From contig CAZRNB010000044.1 in the NCBI GenBank assembly GCA_964601355.1, positions 1-21,424 on the forward strand: a stretch of 21,424 nucleotides of DNA, in the 5' to 3' direction. This document shows positions 7,746 to 14,758 of the stretch, in pieces. This stretch comes from CAZRNB01 sp964601355. GTDB lineage: Bacteria; Planctomycetota; Phycisphaerae; Sedimentisphaerales; Anaerobacaceae. The number at the start of each line of letters is the position of its first letter. Positions within the stretch are counted from its first letter, which is position 1. The translations under genes were made by a program, and so were the position numbers. Below the pieces are notes generated by a model that was not told the origin of the DNA, did not search any database, and worked only from the letters and a program-made list of their open reading frames with translations.

Positions 7746-8032
7746 ATATCAACAGCTTCCTTAAGAACGCGCTCACGAATACGAGGCCGCAGGCCCGCGG
7801 GTGTGATCACGTCAACAGGTCTGCCAAGCAGGTGCTGCAATTCATACAATAAACCGCCAAGGTCCAATAGGCTTCGGCCAGGTGCTAGATCTACAAGAAA
7901 ATCAATGTCACTTTGCTCATTTGCGGTACCCTTGGCAACGGAGCCAAAAACGCGAACCTCAGATGCACCGTATTTGTTTGCAAGTGCAAGAATTTGCTCT
8001 CTGTGAATACTTATTATTTCCTGGATTCCCAT
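7742..8032 (-). CDS. mntA: MntA-like minimal nucleotidyltransferase antitoxin
   Basis: Antitoxin of the pair: in characterised systems MntA transfers AMP to HepT's tyrosine and silences it. The 96 residues show the nucleotidyltransferase signature GS-x10-D-x-D (GS at 30-31, SDID with D42 and D44), and a third acidic residue in VDV (D74). It is transcribed first and overlaps hepT by 4 bases. I see no good ribosome site before the ATG, whose upstream bases are mostly A and T. Length and motifs match minimal nucleotidyltransferases exactly; a substrate-binding HI0074-type partner is the other possibility, but the neighbour carries the HepT motif. Confidence 0.88.
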   Translation of the reverse strand: MGIQEIISIHREQILALANKYGASEVRVFGSVAKGTANEQSDIDFLVDLAPGRSLLDLGGLLYELQHLLGRPVDVITPAGLRPRIRERVLKEAVDI

Positions 8033-8132
8033 AAAAATAGTGTAAGTACTTTGTTAATCCGTGTCAAATAAAAAGGTGCAAGGAAAAGGGAGCCATTAAC
8101 ACACGGCCTTTATAAATTTTATCCCGAGCAAC

Positions 8133-8188
8133 TGTCCTGTCCGGCTACGGCTCGGCGCTTCGCCGAGACGAGAGCAAGGTAGAAGGAT
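8133..8188. repeat. Repeat remnant with CTCGGCG-CTT-CGCCGAG hairpin
   Basis: Between hemC and mntA. A 7-bp perfect stem (8151-8157 / 8161-8167) lies in GTCCTGTCC...GAAGGATC context, resembling pieces of the other repeats in this window. No T-run follows on either strand, so it does not look like a standard terminator. Confidence 0.5.
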
Positions 8189-8215
8189 CAGAGATTAAAT
8201 TTTTTGGATTCCACA

Positions 8216-9193
8216 TCAAGCATGCCCTGAGCGCAGCCGAATGGATACAGAATGACAGTTGAAGAGTATCTCTTTGCCGCCGGTTTTGAGGAGTTCCTCT
8301 GCAAGTTTAGCAGCAAGCTGATTTGCATCTGAGGATTTACCGGTGACCTCACGCTTAACAAAATTTTTGCTTTCTAAATCCGATGTAAATGCGTAAATCT
8401 TTATTTCCTCTCCCACAATCTCTGCAAAGACTCCTACCGGCGCGTGACAGCCACATTGTAGTGTTGCCAGAACCTGCCTCTCGGCAAAAGCGGCCGTCCG
8501 AGCAATCTTATCATCTATCACAGAGATAAGTTCGGTTGTCGCAATATCATCGGCTCTCGTCTGAACGGCCAGAGCACCCTGGGCTGGGGCGGGAATAAAC
8601 TTTCTCGGATCGAAACAAAACGATATTTTATCCGATAAGCCGAGCCTTTCAACGCCGGCTCGCGCCAAAATAATCGCATCGAACCTGTCCTGAGCCGGGT
8701 CGAAGGATCCGCCTTCATTGAGCTTTCTTATCCGCGTAGTGACGTTGCCGCGAATCGGCTCCAACCGAAGGTCGGCTCGCAAACGTTTCAATTGAGCTAC
8801 CCTGCGTAAGCTGGAAGTACCGACCTTTGCTGCGTGCGGAAGCCCTTCTATTGAAGCAATCGGCTTAGCAGCAATCAAGCAATCCTCCACAAACCGCCTG
8901 TCACAGACCGCTGCGATTGTTAATCCTTCACGCAGATGAGTCGGCATATCCTTTAAGCTGTGAACCGCAAAATGGGCATCTCCGGCCAGCAGGGCATCCT
9001 CTAATTGTGATGTAAAAAAGCCTGTCTCCTTGAGATTCCATAAGGCGGTTCGCCTGTCGCGGTCGCCGGCGGTTGTCACCTTCTTGATTTCGATTTGTAA
9101 ATCCGGATAAATCTTTTTTAGAGCGCCGATTACAATCTGGGTTTGAGCAATGGCGAGCTTTCCGCTACGGGTTGCGACAGTAAGAATCTTCAT
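8216..9193 (-). CDS. hemC: Hydroxymethylbilane synthase (porphobilinogen deaminase)
   Basis: Joins four porphobilinogens into hydroxymethylbilane in tetrapyrrole synthesis; cytoplasmic. The 325 residues include the opening ILTVATRSGKLAIAQT, the catalytic Asp in AVHSLKDMP (D82), VGTSSLRR, and the dipyrromethane-cofactor cysteine in QCGCHAPVG (C249 by alignment with E. coli C242). It lies 100 bases after hemA on the same strand, so the pair probably works as an operon. Two stretches are odd. Residues about 163-171 (SFDPAQDRF) interrupt a segment that normally reads close to EGxxDAIILA and are encoded by a genomic repeat. The final residues SIRLRSGHA are encoded by another repeat, also present at 5606. 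All catalytic residues remain, so the enzyme is probably active. Confidence 0.92.
   Translation of the reverse strand: MKILTVATRSGKLAIAQTQIVIGALKKIYPDLQIEIKKVTTAGDRDRRTALWNLKETGFFTSQLEDALLAGDAHFAVHSLKDMPTHLREGLTIAAVCDRRFVEDCLIAAKPIASIEGLPHAAKVGTSSLRRVAQLKRLRADLRLEPIRGNVTTRIRKLNEGGSFDPAQDRFDAIILARAGVERLGLSDKISFCFDPRKFIPAPAQGALAVQTRADDIATTELISVIDDKIARTAAFAERQVLATLQCGCHAPVGVFAEIVGEEIKIYAFTSDLESKNFVKREVTGKSSDANQLAAKLAEELLKTGGKEILFNCHSVSIRLRSGHA
8224..8243. repeat. Repeat copy forming the hemC C-terminus
   Basis: GCCCTGAGCGCAGCCGAATG is identical to 5606-5625, on the same strand. Read on the minus strand it encodes the last residues of HemC (IRLRSG). Confidence 0.75.
8680..8710. repeat. Repeat inserted in frame inside hemC
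   Basis: CCTGTCCTGAGC-CGGGTCGAAGGA resembles CCTGTCCTGAGC-TTGCCGAAGGA at 21330-21352. On the minus strand it encodes SFDPAQDRF, and the reading frame continues on both sides. Confidence 0.7.
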
Positions 9194-9204
9194 ATAAAAC
9201 TATT

Positions 9205-9282
9205 CCGGCGTCGTGCCGACGCCGGCTAAACAAACCCCCAAATAAATTTGGGGGCTAACCAATCCCGCAATAAATTGCGGGG
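9205..9282. repeat. Three hairpins in tandem between hemA and hemC
   Basis: Stems are CCGGCGTC/GACGCCGG (9205-9225), CCCCCAAAT/ATTTGGGGG (9235-9254) and CCCGCAAT/ATTGCGGG with a closing G-T pair (9263-9282). Each is followed by CTAA or TTAA. The second and third have the same architecture as the terminator hairpin at 7393. On the hemA-hemC transcript they could affect RNA processing or partial termination, but the expected T-runs are absent. Confidence 0.75.
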
Positions 9283-9293
9283 TTAACCAAATA

Positions 9294-10589
9294 TTATTTG
9301 TGTTCATCCTGCGAGGGGCCCCGCTTTGCGGGAACCCAAAGGAACATTTTATTTATCAGGTCGATGGCTTGCAGTTGTTCGCTGCTTAGTCCGTCTTCGC
9401 CGCCATTCTTGATAAAAGTAATCGGGCCATGCAGCACCTTCTTGACCATCGACTCGGCGAAAAACTTCAGCTTATCGCTGTTATCACGCCCGAAGTCTTT
9501 TGCGTAACGTTTTGCTTCACTATGAGCAAGCTGAACACCTCTCTGCATAAGCTGCGAAACAGCAGGGGCGACATTTAGAGAGTTGTGCCACTTCATAAAT
9601 TTGTTGGTAAAGTCATCGACCATTGCCTGAGCCTTGGGAATTTCGCTGCTGCGTTTTTTTATATTGCCGGCTATTTGCTCATCCAAATCATCAATATTAT
9701 TTAACGAAACACACTTAAACCTGCTGATTTTCGGGTCAATGTCCCTGGGGACAGCAATATCTATTATCAAAATCGGCCTGCTTCTGCCGGCCAGATTCCC
9801 CTTAACCATATTGTATGTCACTATTGGTTTCGCAGAGGATGTTGTGCTGATTATCAAATTAACATCGTTCAGCCTTTCAGGTATCTGGCGCAGATCTATT
9901 ACCTGGCCGTTGTTAAGAAGCTTTTGCAAAGCTGCTGCTCTTTGCTTATTGCGGTTTGCGATAATCAAATTCGCAAGGCGCGACTTGAGCAGATACCTTG
10001 CCACCAGCTCGGCATTTTCTCCGGCGCCTATGACCATAGCAGTACTCGCGGGGAAATCGATTTTACTCTTTGCCAGTTCTACCGCCGCCAAGCCTATCGA
10101 GACTGCGCCGCAGTTAATATGGGTGTCGGTCCGCACCGCTTTACCTACGCGAAAGGCCTGGTGGAAAAGCCGGTGAAAGATTATCTTGCTCATTCGGCAA
10201 TCGGTTGACTCTTTGTAGGCGGTTTTAACCTGCGACAAAACCTGGCTCTCGCCAATCATCTGCGAATCCAGGCCGGCAGAGACTTCAAACAGGTGCTGAA
10301 CCACTTCTTTGCCGGCTGCTTGCGTGCTGTACTTTTTCCATACACAAACTGCATCCGGCTGCACCTGTCCAATAAGCTGAGCTACAAATCGGCTGCAATC
10401 AAAATCTTTTTTTGCATAGACGTAAAATTCAAGCCGGTTGCAGGTCTGGAGAATAACCGCCTCGCTAACAGCCTGCTCAGCATGTATTTGCCTGAGTAAA
10501 AAATGCCGATGCTCAGGAGTTAAAGAAACCTTTTCGCGTACCTGCACAGGGCAATTATGATAAGTTATATTGTTAAGAGTAAGCTTCAT
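9294..10589 (-). CDS. hemA: Glutamyl-tRNA reductase
   Basis: Reduces glutamyl-tRNA to glutamate-1-semialdehyde using NADPH, the first committed step of C5-pathway tetrapyrrole synthesis. The 431 residues carry the catalytic cysteine in LQTCNRLE (C50, the family position), AGLDSQMIGESQVL, and the dinucleotide-binding GAGENAE (188-194). A helical dimerisation region follows. It is transcribed ahead of hemC. A promoter is visible at 10629-10657; the ribosome site is weak (AAGAAG). The last dozen residues after NKMFLW (VPAKRGPSQDEHK) come from a GC-rich hairpin repeat related to 7161-7190, so the C-terminal tail is probably acquired and not catalytic. Confidence 0.94.
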   Translation of the reverse strand: MKLTLNNITYHNCPVQVREKVSLTPEHRHFLLRQIHAEQAVSEAVILQTCNRLEFYVYAKKDFDCSRFVAQLIGQVQPDAVCVWKKYSTQAAGKEVVQHLFEVSAGLDSQMIGESQVLSQVKTAYKESTDCRMSKIIFHRLFHQAFRVGKAVRTDTHINCGAVSIGLAAVELAKSKIDFPASTAMVIGAGENAELVARYLLKSRLANLIIANRNKQRAAALQKLLNNGQVIDLRQIPERLNDVNLIISTTSSAKPIVTYNMVKGNLAGRSRPILIIDIAVPRDIDPKISRFKCVSLNNIDDLDEQIAGNIKKRSSEIPKAQAMVDDFTNKFMKWHNSLNVAPAVSQLMQRGVQLAHSEAKRYAKDFGRDNSDKLKFFAESMVKKVLHGPITFIKNGGEDGLSSEQLQAIDLINKMFLWVPAKRGPSQDEHK

Positions 10590-10628
10590 TATCGCTTCTT
10601 CTTTCCTAATCGCTCCTGGATTTTGTAT

Positions 10629-10657
10629 AGTGTAATCTTGTCGTTTGAACCTATCAA
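10629..10657 (-). promoter_or_regulatory. hemA promoter
   Basis: On the minus strand TTGATA (10657-10652), 17 bases, TACACT (10634-10629), about 40 bases before the hemA ATG. Confidence 0.5.
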
Positions 10658-10715
10658 GGCCAAAGTCCTTACAATCGATACTCCAACGAATATCCTTGCA
10701 AATAAGTAATAAATT

Positions 10716-10979
10716 GCCTAAAGTGTAAAGTGCCTAAAGTGAGCTAAAGTTGGAAAATAATACATAATTTGTAATCGTTCACGGGTTCAAGCCGGCCTTT
10801 TTATGTCATTGCGAGGCCTTTAGGCCGAAGCAATCTCAAATTTTCAAAGCAAAGAGATTGCCACGCTCGGCTCTGCCTCGCTCGCAATGACGTAAAATGA
10901 ACCAAATTCAACATTTTAGGCCGTGAACAGTTACCATAATTTTAAGCACTTTAGTCACTCCAAACTTTAGTCACTTTCA
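10716..10979. repeat. Three-layer nested palindrome between hemA and resB
   Basis: The outer arms are CTAAAGTGAGCTAAAGTTGG (10734-10753) and CCAAACTTTAGTCACTTTCA (10960-10979), near-inverse with one indel, and flanked on the left by direct copies of GCCTAAAGTG (10716, 10732). The middle arms are GTAATCGTTCACGG (10771-10784) and CCGTGAACAGTTAC (10921-10934), pairing at 12 of 14. The inner element, 10805-10891, runs GTCATTGCGAG...GCAATCTC then GAGATTGC...CTCGCAATGAC and is the same type as 5682-5766. No gene is seen in this gap. Confidence 0.75.
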
Positions 10980-10993
10980 TTAAAGGAGTGCTG

Positions 10994-12010
10994 ATGAGCA
11001 GATTTAGACGGGCCGTATTGTGGATTGGCCTGGCACTGATTATCTTATTGATTTTCCTGTCTATTTACGGGGCGTTTATCGGTGCCGAACGGGCGAAAAG
11101 TTTATTTAATTCGCTGCCTTTATCTCTTTATTGGATAGCCCTGACGGTTTTGCTGATCGGGGGCATTTTAATTTTTCGCCGATTGATTCACGTCCGAGGG
11201 CTTCTATTTATTCACGCCGGCTGCGTTCTAATTTTGGTCGGCGCCATATTAGGCTCGCAGGCCGGACACAAAATTCAACAAAACCTCTTCGGAATCGACA
11301 AAATTCCGGCGGGTAAAATGCTGATATATGAAGGGCAATCGGAAAATCGCGTTCTGCTGGAAGACGGCGAACAGATTGGAGAGCTTCCATTCCACGTTAA
11401 GCTGAAGGATTTCCGAATCGTATATTATAAGCCGGACTTTTTACAGGTCCAAACCCGACAGGGTAAAAGGTGGAGAATCCCTGTCGAAATCGGCAAAGAG
11501 ATCCCACTAAATGGAGACGGCGATACAATAAAAATACTGCAGGTCTTTGAGAACTTCAAGCTCAAGAGCGAAGACGGCAAATATGTACCTTATGACGACT
11601 CTCAGCCCGGAACAAATCCGACAGTTGAGGTCGGGATTAAAGCCCCTGACGGGCAGGTTATTACTCGATATGTTTTTGAGCGTTTTTCAGGCCATATTTA
11701 CCCTGATGACAATTACGAGTTGAGCTATCAAAGAGTCATCAGCGATTACGTAAGTGAACTGCAGATTATTAGGGATAATGAGGTCATTGCTCAAAAGGAC
11801 ATCGAAGTAAATTACCCTCTTCACTTCGACGGATACCATTTTTACCAGGCGGATTATGACAAGCAAGCCGGCCAATACACCGTTCTTATGGTCGTTTCAG
11901 ACACCGGCCTTAATTTTGTCTATGCCGGATTTTTGATGCTCTGTGCAGGCGTTTTCCGGCACTTCTGGATAAGACATATTTTTCACGGCGAAAAAGTAAA
12001 TGGAGATTAA
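10994..12010 (+). CDS. resB: ResB-like cytochrome c biogenesis protein
   Basis: Half of the System II (ResBC/CcsBA) machine that carries haem across the membrane and attaches it to apocytochrome c. From the ATG at 10994 there are 338 residues. Three membrane segments lie at about 8-28, 44-62 and 69-87, then a large non-membrane domain (about 90-300) with the ResB-type end VNYPLHFDGYHFYQADYDK, and a fourth segment at 305-322. AAAGGAG lies 5 bases before this ATG; an in-frame GTG two codons earlier overlaps that site and is less likely. The ccsA gene overlaps the end by 11 bases. It is shorter than classical ResB, as is common for bacteria outside Firmicutes and chloroplasts. Confidence 0.85.
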   Translation: MSRFRRAVLWIGLALIILLIFLSIYGAFIGAERAKSLFNSLPLSLYWIALTVLLIGGILIFRRLIHVRGLLFIHAGCVLILVGAILGSQAGHKIQQNLFGIDKIPAGKMLIYEGQSENRVLLEDGEQIGELPFHVKLKDFRIVYYKPDFLQVQTRQGKRWRIPVEIGKEIPLNGDGDTIKILQVFENFKLKSEDGKYVPYDDSQPGTNPTVEVGIKAPDGQVITRYVFERFSGHIYPDDNYELSYQRVISDYVSELQIIRDNEVIAQKDIEVNYPLHFDGYHFYQADYDKQAGQYTVLMVVSDTGLNFVYAGFLMLCAGVFRHFWIRHIFHGEKVNGD

Positions 12011-12794
12011 ATATACAATTCAGGGTTTATTGATTTATATTGCCATCGCGGCATACCTGTCGGCGTTTCTGACGACACTGCCTGGCCGGACGAGGGCAGG
12101 GCAGTTGTTTTATATATTCGGCTTTATAGTTGCAGTGTTATCTTTTGGCTATCGCTGGTACGATGTTCACCATGTCCCTTTGCAAAATCTTTTCGAGGTG
12201 TTTTTGTGCCTGGGAATGATTTGCTGTCCGATCTCATTGCTCTGCCGGCGTATCCTGAATGTTGGAGGCGGATGCAGTGACATGCTTATAGGTGCCATAG
12301 TGCTTTTTCCGGCTGGCTTTGTTTTTAATGCCCAGCCGCAGTTTTTACCGCCGGCTTTACAAAGCCGGCTTTTTGCACCGCATGTAGCTGTTTATATGCT
12401 TTCCTATATCTTTATGGCAAAAGCGGCTTTGCAGGCGATTTCACAATTGGCGGGGAAATCGCCCAATCCTGATGAAAAGCTGCTGCCGCCCGAACAGGCA
12501 GCCTATCGGATGATTTGTATCGGTTTTCCGTTGCTGACGCTCGGCCTTATCCTCGGTAGCTGCTGGGGAAAGCTTGCCTGGGGAGATTATTGGGGCTGGG
12601 ACCCGAAAGAGCTGTGGTCACTGGCTTCCTGGCTGGTCTATGTCGGATATTTTCACTTCCGCTATATGTTCGGCACAAGGCATCCACGTATTAATAGCAC
12701 CTGGGCTATAGCCGGCATGGTTTTTATCGTGATAACCTTGCTTTGGGTGAACCTCTCGAGACTATTCCCCGGTTTGCATAACTATGCAAGCTAA
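12000..12794 (+). CDS. ccsA: CcsA/ResC cytochrome c haem-handling protein
   Basis: Multi-pass membrane partner of ResB in System II cytochrome c maturation. The 264 residues contain the tryptophan-rich haem-binding WWD motif as WGDYWGWDPKELW (194-206), with likely haem-ligand histidines in VHHVPLQN (57-58), APHVAVYMLSY (H128) and GYFHFRY (H219). Seven or eight hydrophobic segments span the chain. Its start lies inside resB (11-base overlap), so the two are surely cotranscribed. The stop overlaps the stop of the converging cytochrome peroxidase gene by 4 bases. The divergent neighbours hemA-hemC make the haem that this pair would export. Confidence 0.92.
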   Translation: MEIKYTIQGLLIYIAIAAYLSAFLTTLPGRTRAGQLFYIFGFIVAVLSFGYRWYDVHHVPLQNLFEVFLCLGMICCPISLLCRRILNVGGGCSDMLIGAIVLFPAGFVFNAQPQFLPPALQSRLFAPHVAVYMLSYIFMAKAALQAISQLAGKSPNPDEKLLPPEQAAYRMICIGFPLLTLGLILGSCWGKLAWGDYWGWDPKELWSLASWLVYVGYFHFRYMFGTRHPRINSTWAIAGMVFIVITLLWVNLSRLFPGLHNYAS

Positions 12795-14194
12795 AGTGCC
12801 CGGAGGAATTCGACCAGGTCTTTTTTCTCCTGCTCTGTGAGCTTGGTTGCGAGTATCAAATTGAAAAACTCAACAGTATCTTCCAGCGTAAGCAGTCGTC
12901 CATCATGTAGATAAGGCGGTGATTCTTTTATACCTCTCAAAACAAAAGTTTTGATCGGTCCATCCGAAGAGGCGAATCTGCCGTTTATCATCCGGGGCTT
13001 GTAGAATCGCTCGGTTTTCAGATTGTACATCAGATTATCGGTGTAGTAGGGTGGTATATGGCATACGCTGCATTGACCCTTGCCGAAGAATACCTCTTGT
13101 CCTTGCAGCTCCGTCTTGGCAGCTTTTTCCGGGTCGAGCTTGCCAAATACATTCAGTTTCGGGGCGGGTGGAAAATCCAGGATTGACTGGAATTCTGCCA
13201 TAAAGTGAACCTGGCTTCCCCGCTCAAGGATGTTTATGCCTTTTTTCGTAGCGATAACCGGGTCTCCGTCAAAATAGGCTGCCCGTTGTTCGAACTCGGT
13301 GAAGTCCTCCACGCTTTTGATCGCTCTTTGTGAGCCAAACAATCGCTGGATATTGACCCCGCGGAGCGGCGGAGTATCGAGCCGATGGCGAAACTCCTGC
13401 GGCCTAATGTCACCCACTAAATGTGTTGGAGCCGCGGTATGGCCGTTGGAGTGACAATCGAAGCAGGCAACTCCTCTGCTCGGCTTTTCGCTGCGGCGGT
13501 CCTCTGTCTGATTGAACTGCTGCTGTGGAAATGGCGTAACCAACAGGCGCAGCCCTTCGAGCTGCTTTGGATTGAGTATGCCGTTGAAAAGCTCATAATA
13601 ATTATTGATGGTTACGACTTTCCCCTGTGAGACGTCACTGAGGTCGGGACGCGTGGTAAGATAAATAGCCGCTGGAAACTCCGGAAGAAAATGGTCGGGC
13701 AGGTCAAAATCAAGGTCAAAACGAGTCAAGTCCCGTTCCTCTTGCTTTTTTATTTCATCGATCACAAACTGTGGAAAAACCATACCGCCTTCCGGATGAT
13801 TCGGATGAGGTAATGGCAGAAATCCTTTTGGAAACAGGTTCTTTTCCCGGATTTCTTCCGCAGTCATTTCTCCAAGCCCTTGCCAGGTTATTCCCTCCGG
13901 CAGTTTTACACGGACACCTTCCTGAACGGGTTTTCCGCGAGACATCGTGACACCTTTGGCCGGCTTATCGGACAGGTTATATCTCTCGTTGAGCAGATTC
14001 ATCTGGCGCTTCATGACTTCCGGCCTGGCTGCCTTCATTTGAGCTTTAATAGATTCAAAATCTTCGGCTACAATAACAGGGGCGTAACTGGAAGGTCCTG
14101 GGCTGATACCTTTTACATAACTAAAAGTAAGGACAACAATTACTATGCAGAGAAAAATTGCAGGCGTGTTTATATATTTTCTTGACGACCTCAT
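12791..14194 (-). CDS. Di-haem cytochrome c peroxidase-like protein
   Basis: Exported c-type cytochrome of the CcpA/MauG peroxidase family in the broad sense. The chosen start at 14194 has GGGAGG just upstream and gives 467 residues; it opens with a positively charged stretch and a hydrophobic signal or anchor (AIFLCIVIVVLTFSYV). Two haem-binding motifs are clear: CFDCH (244-248) and CSVCH (375-379). The C-terminal PYLHDGRLLTLEDTVEFF is typical of the family's second haem domain. The region before the first haem (about 40-240) does not match the usual peroxidase N-terminus, so a peroxide-reducing role is likely but not proven. It converges on resB-ccsA, the machinery that would attach its haems. 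A TTGACA lies at 14281-14276 on the minus strand without a good -10 at 17 bases. Confidence 0.8.
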   Translation of the reverse strand: MRSSRKYINTPAIFLCIVIVVLTFSYVKGISPGPSSYAPVIVAEDFESIKAQMKAARPEVMKRQMNLLNERYNLSDKPAKGVTMSRGKPVQEGVRVKLPEGITWQGLGEMTAEEIREKNLFPKGFLPLPHPNHPEGGMVFPQFVIDEIKKQEERDLTRFDLDFDLPDHFLPEFPAAIYLTTRPDLSDVSQGKVVTINNYYELFNGILNPKQLEGLRLLVTPFPQQQFNQTEDRRSEKPSRGVACFDCHSNGHTAAPTHLVGDIRPQEFRHRLDTPPLRGVNIQRLFGSQRAIKSVEDFTEFEQRAAYFDGDPVIATKKGINILERGSQVHFMAEFQSILDFPPAPKLNVFGKLDPEKAAKTELQGQEVFFGKGQCSVCHIPPYYTDNLMYNLKTERFYKPRMINGRFASSDGPIKTFVLRGIKESPPYLHDGRLLTLEDTVEFFNLILATKLTEQEKKDLVEFLRAL

Positions 14195-14381
14195 TTGTGC
14201 CTCCCTTCGACAGGATTTAATTCCATTACCTTTACACTTTAACCTATATGATAAAATTGTCTTTTTAGAATAATCTGTCAAGTACATTTTCGCTAACATA
14301 TAGTTTTTTGAAACTAAGACAGACAGATGTTAATCTGGGGGTGATGGAGAAAATCTGTTTTATGTAATAAGATAAATTGAG

Positions 14382-14579
14382 TTAGCGATATACCTTGCCG
14401 TTTATCAGTGCTGCCACAAGAATATGTCTTAATCTGTCAACACTGAGGCTGTTGAGGTAGTCATCGGTAAAATCCAGCTTAAATCGACCTTTGAAGTTTT
14501 TGATTTGTCTTTTGAGCTCGTCTCTGCCCAATGCAGCGATTGTTGTTGACGCCTGCTCGAAATATTCTACCGAAGTCAT
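14382..14579 (-). CDS. Small hypothetical protein, 65 residues
   Basis: No recognised family. The product (MTSVEYFEQASTTIAALG...) is predicted mostly helical, with charged residues and no membrane segment or cysteine. AAAGG lies about 9 bases before the ATG. Codon use looks protein-like, the ORF is not antisense to another gene, and it ends in a basic tail (NGKVYR). It sits alone between the cytochrome peroxidase and queA. I take it as probably real. Confidence 0.55.
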   Translation of the reverse strand: MTSVEYFEQASTTIAALGRDELKRQIKNFKGRFKLDFTDDYLNSLSVDRLRHILVAALINGKVYR

Positions 14580-14758
14580 CGTTCCAACCTTTGCAGAATT
14601 ACGGTCTTAAGCTGAATTCTTCTACACATTGTTAGTATCGTCTTTTGCGCACAGTTGCTTTTGTGGGAAATTTTATATTGCAATACAGGTATTTAAATTG
14701 GTTTATTTTGGGCTAAATTTTTTTTGTCTTTTCTCCGATAGTCTGATAATTTTCGGGT

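Noticed and set aside
7638..8006. Plus-strand open frame of 122 codons
   Set aside because: Antisense to hepT and mntA, which both show complete motifs.
9634..10176. Plus-strand open frame of 180 codons
   Set aside because: Antisense to the catalytic and NADPH regions of hemA; no family resemblance.
10716..10979. Possible insertion sequence
   Set aside because: Inverted arms are present but there is no transposase reading frame inside; at most a non-autonomous element.
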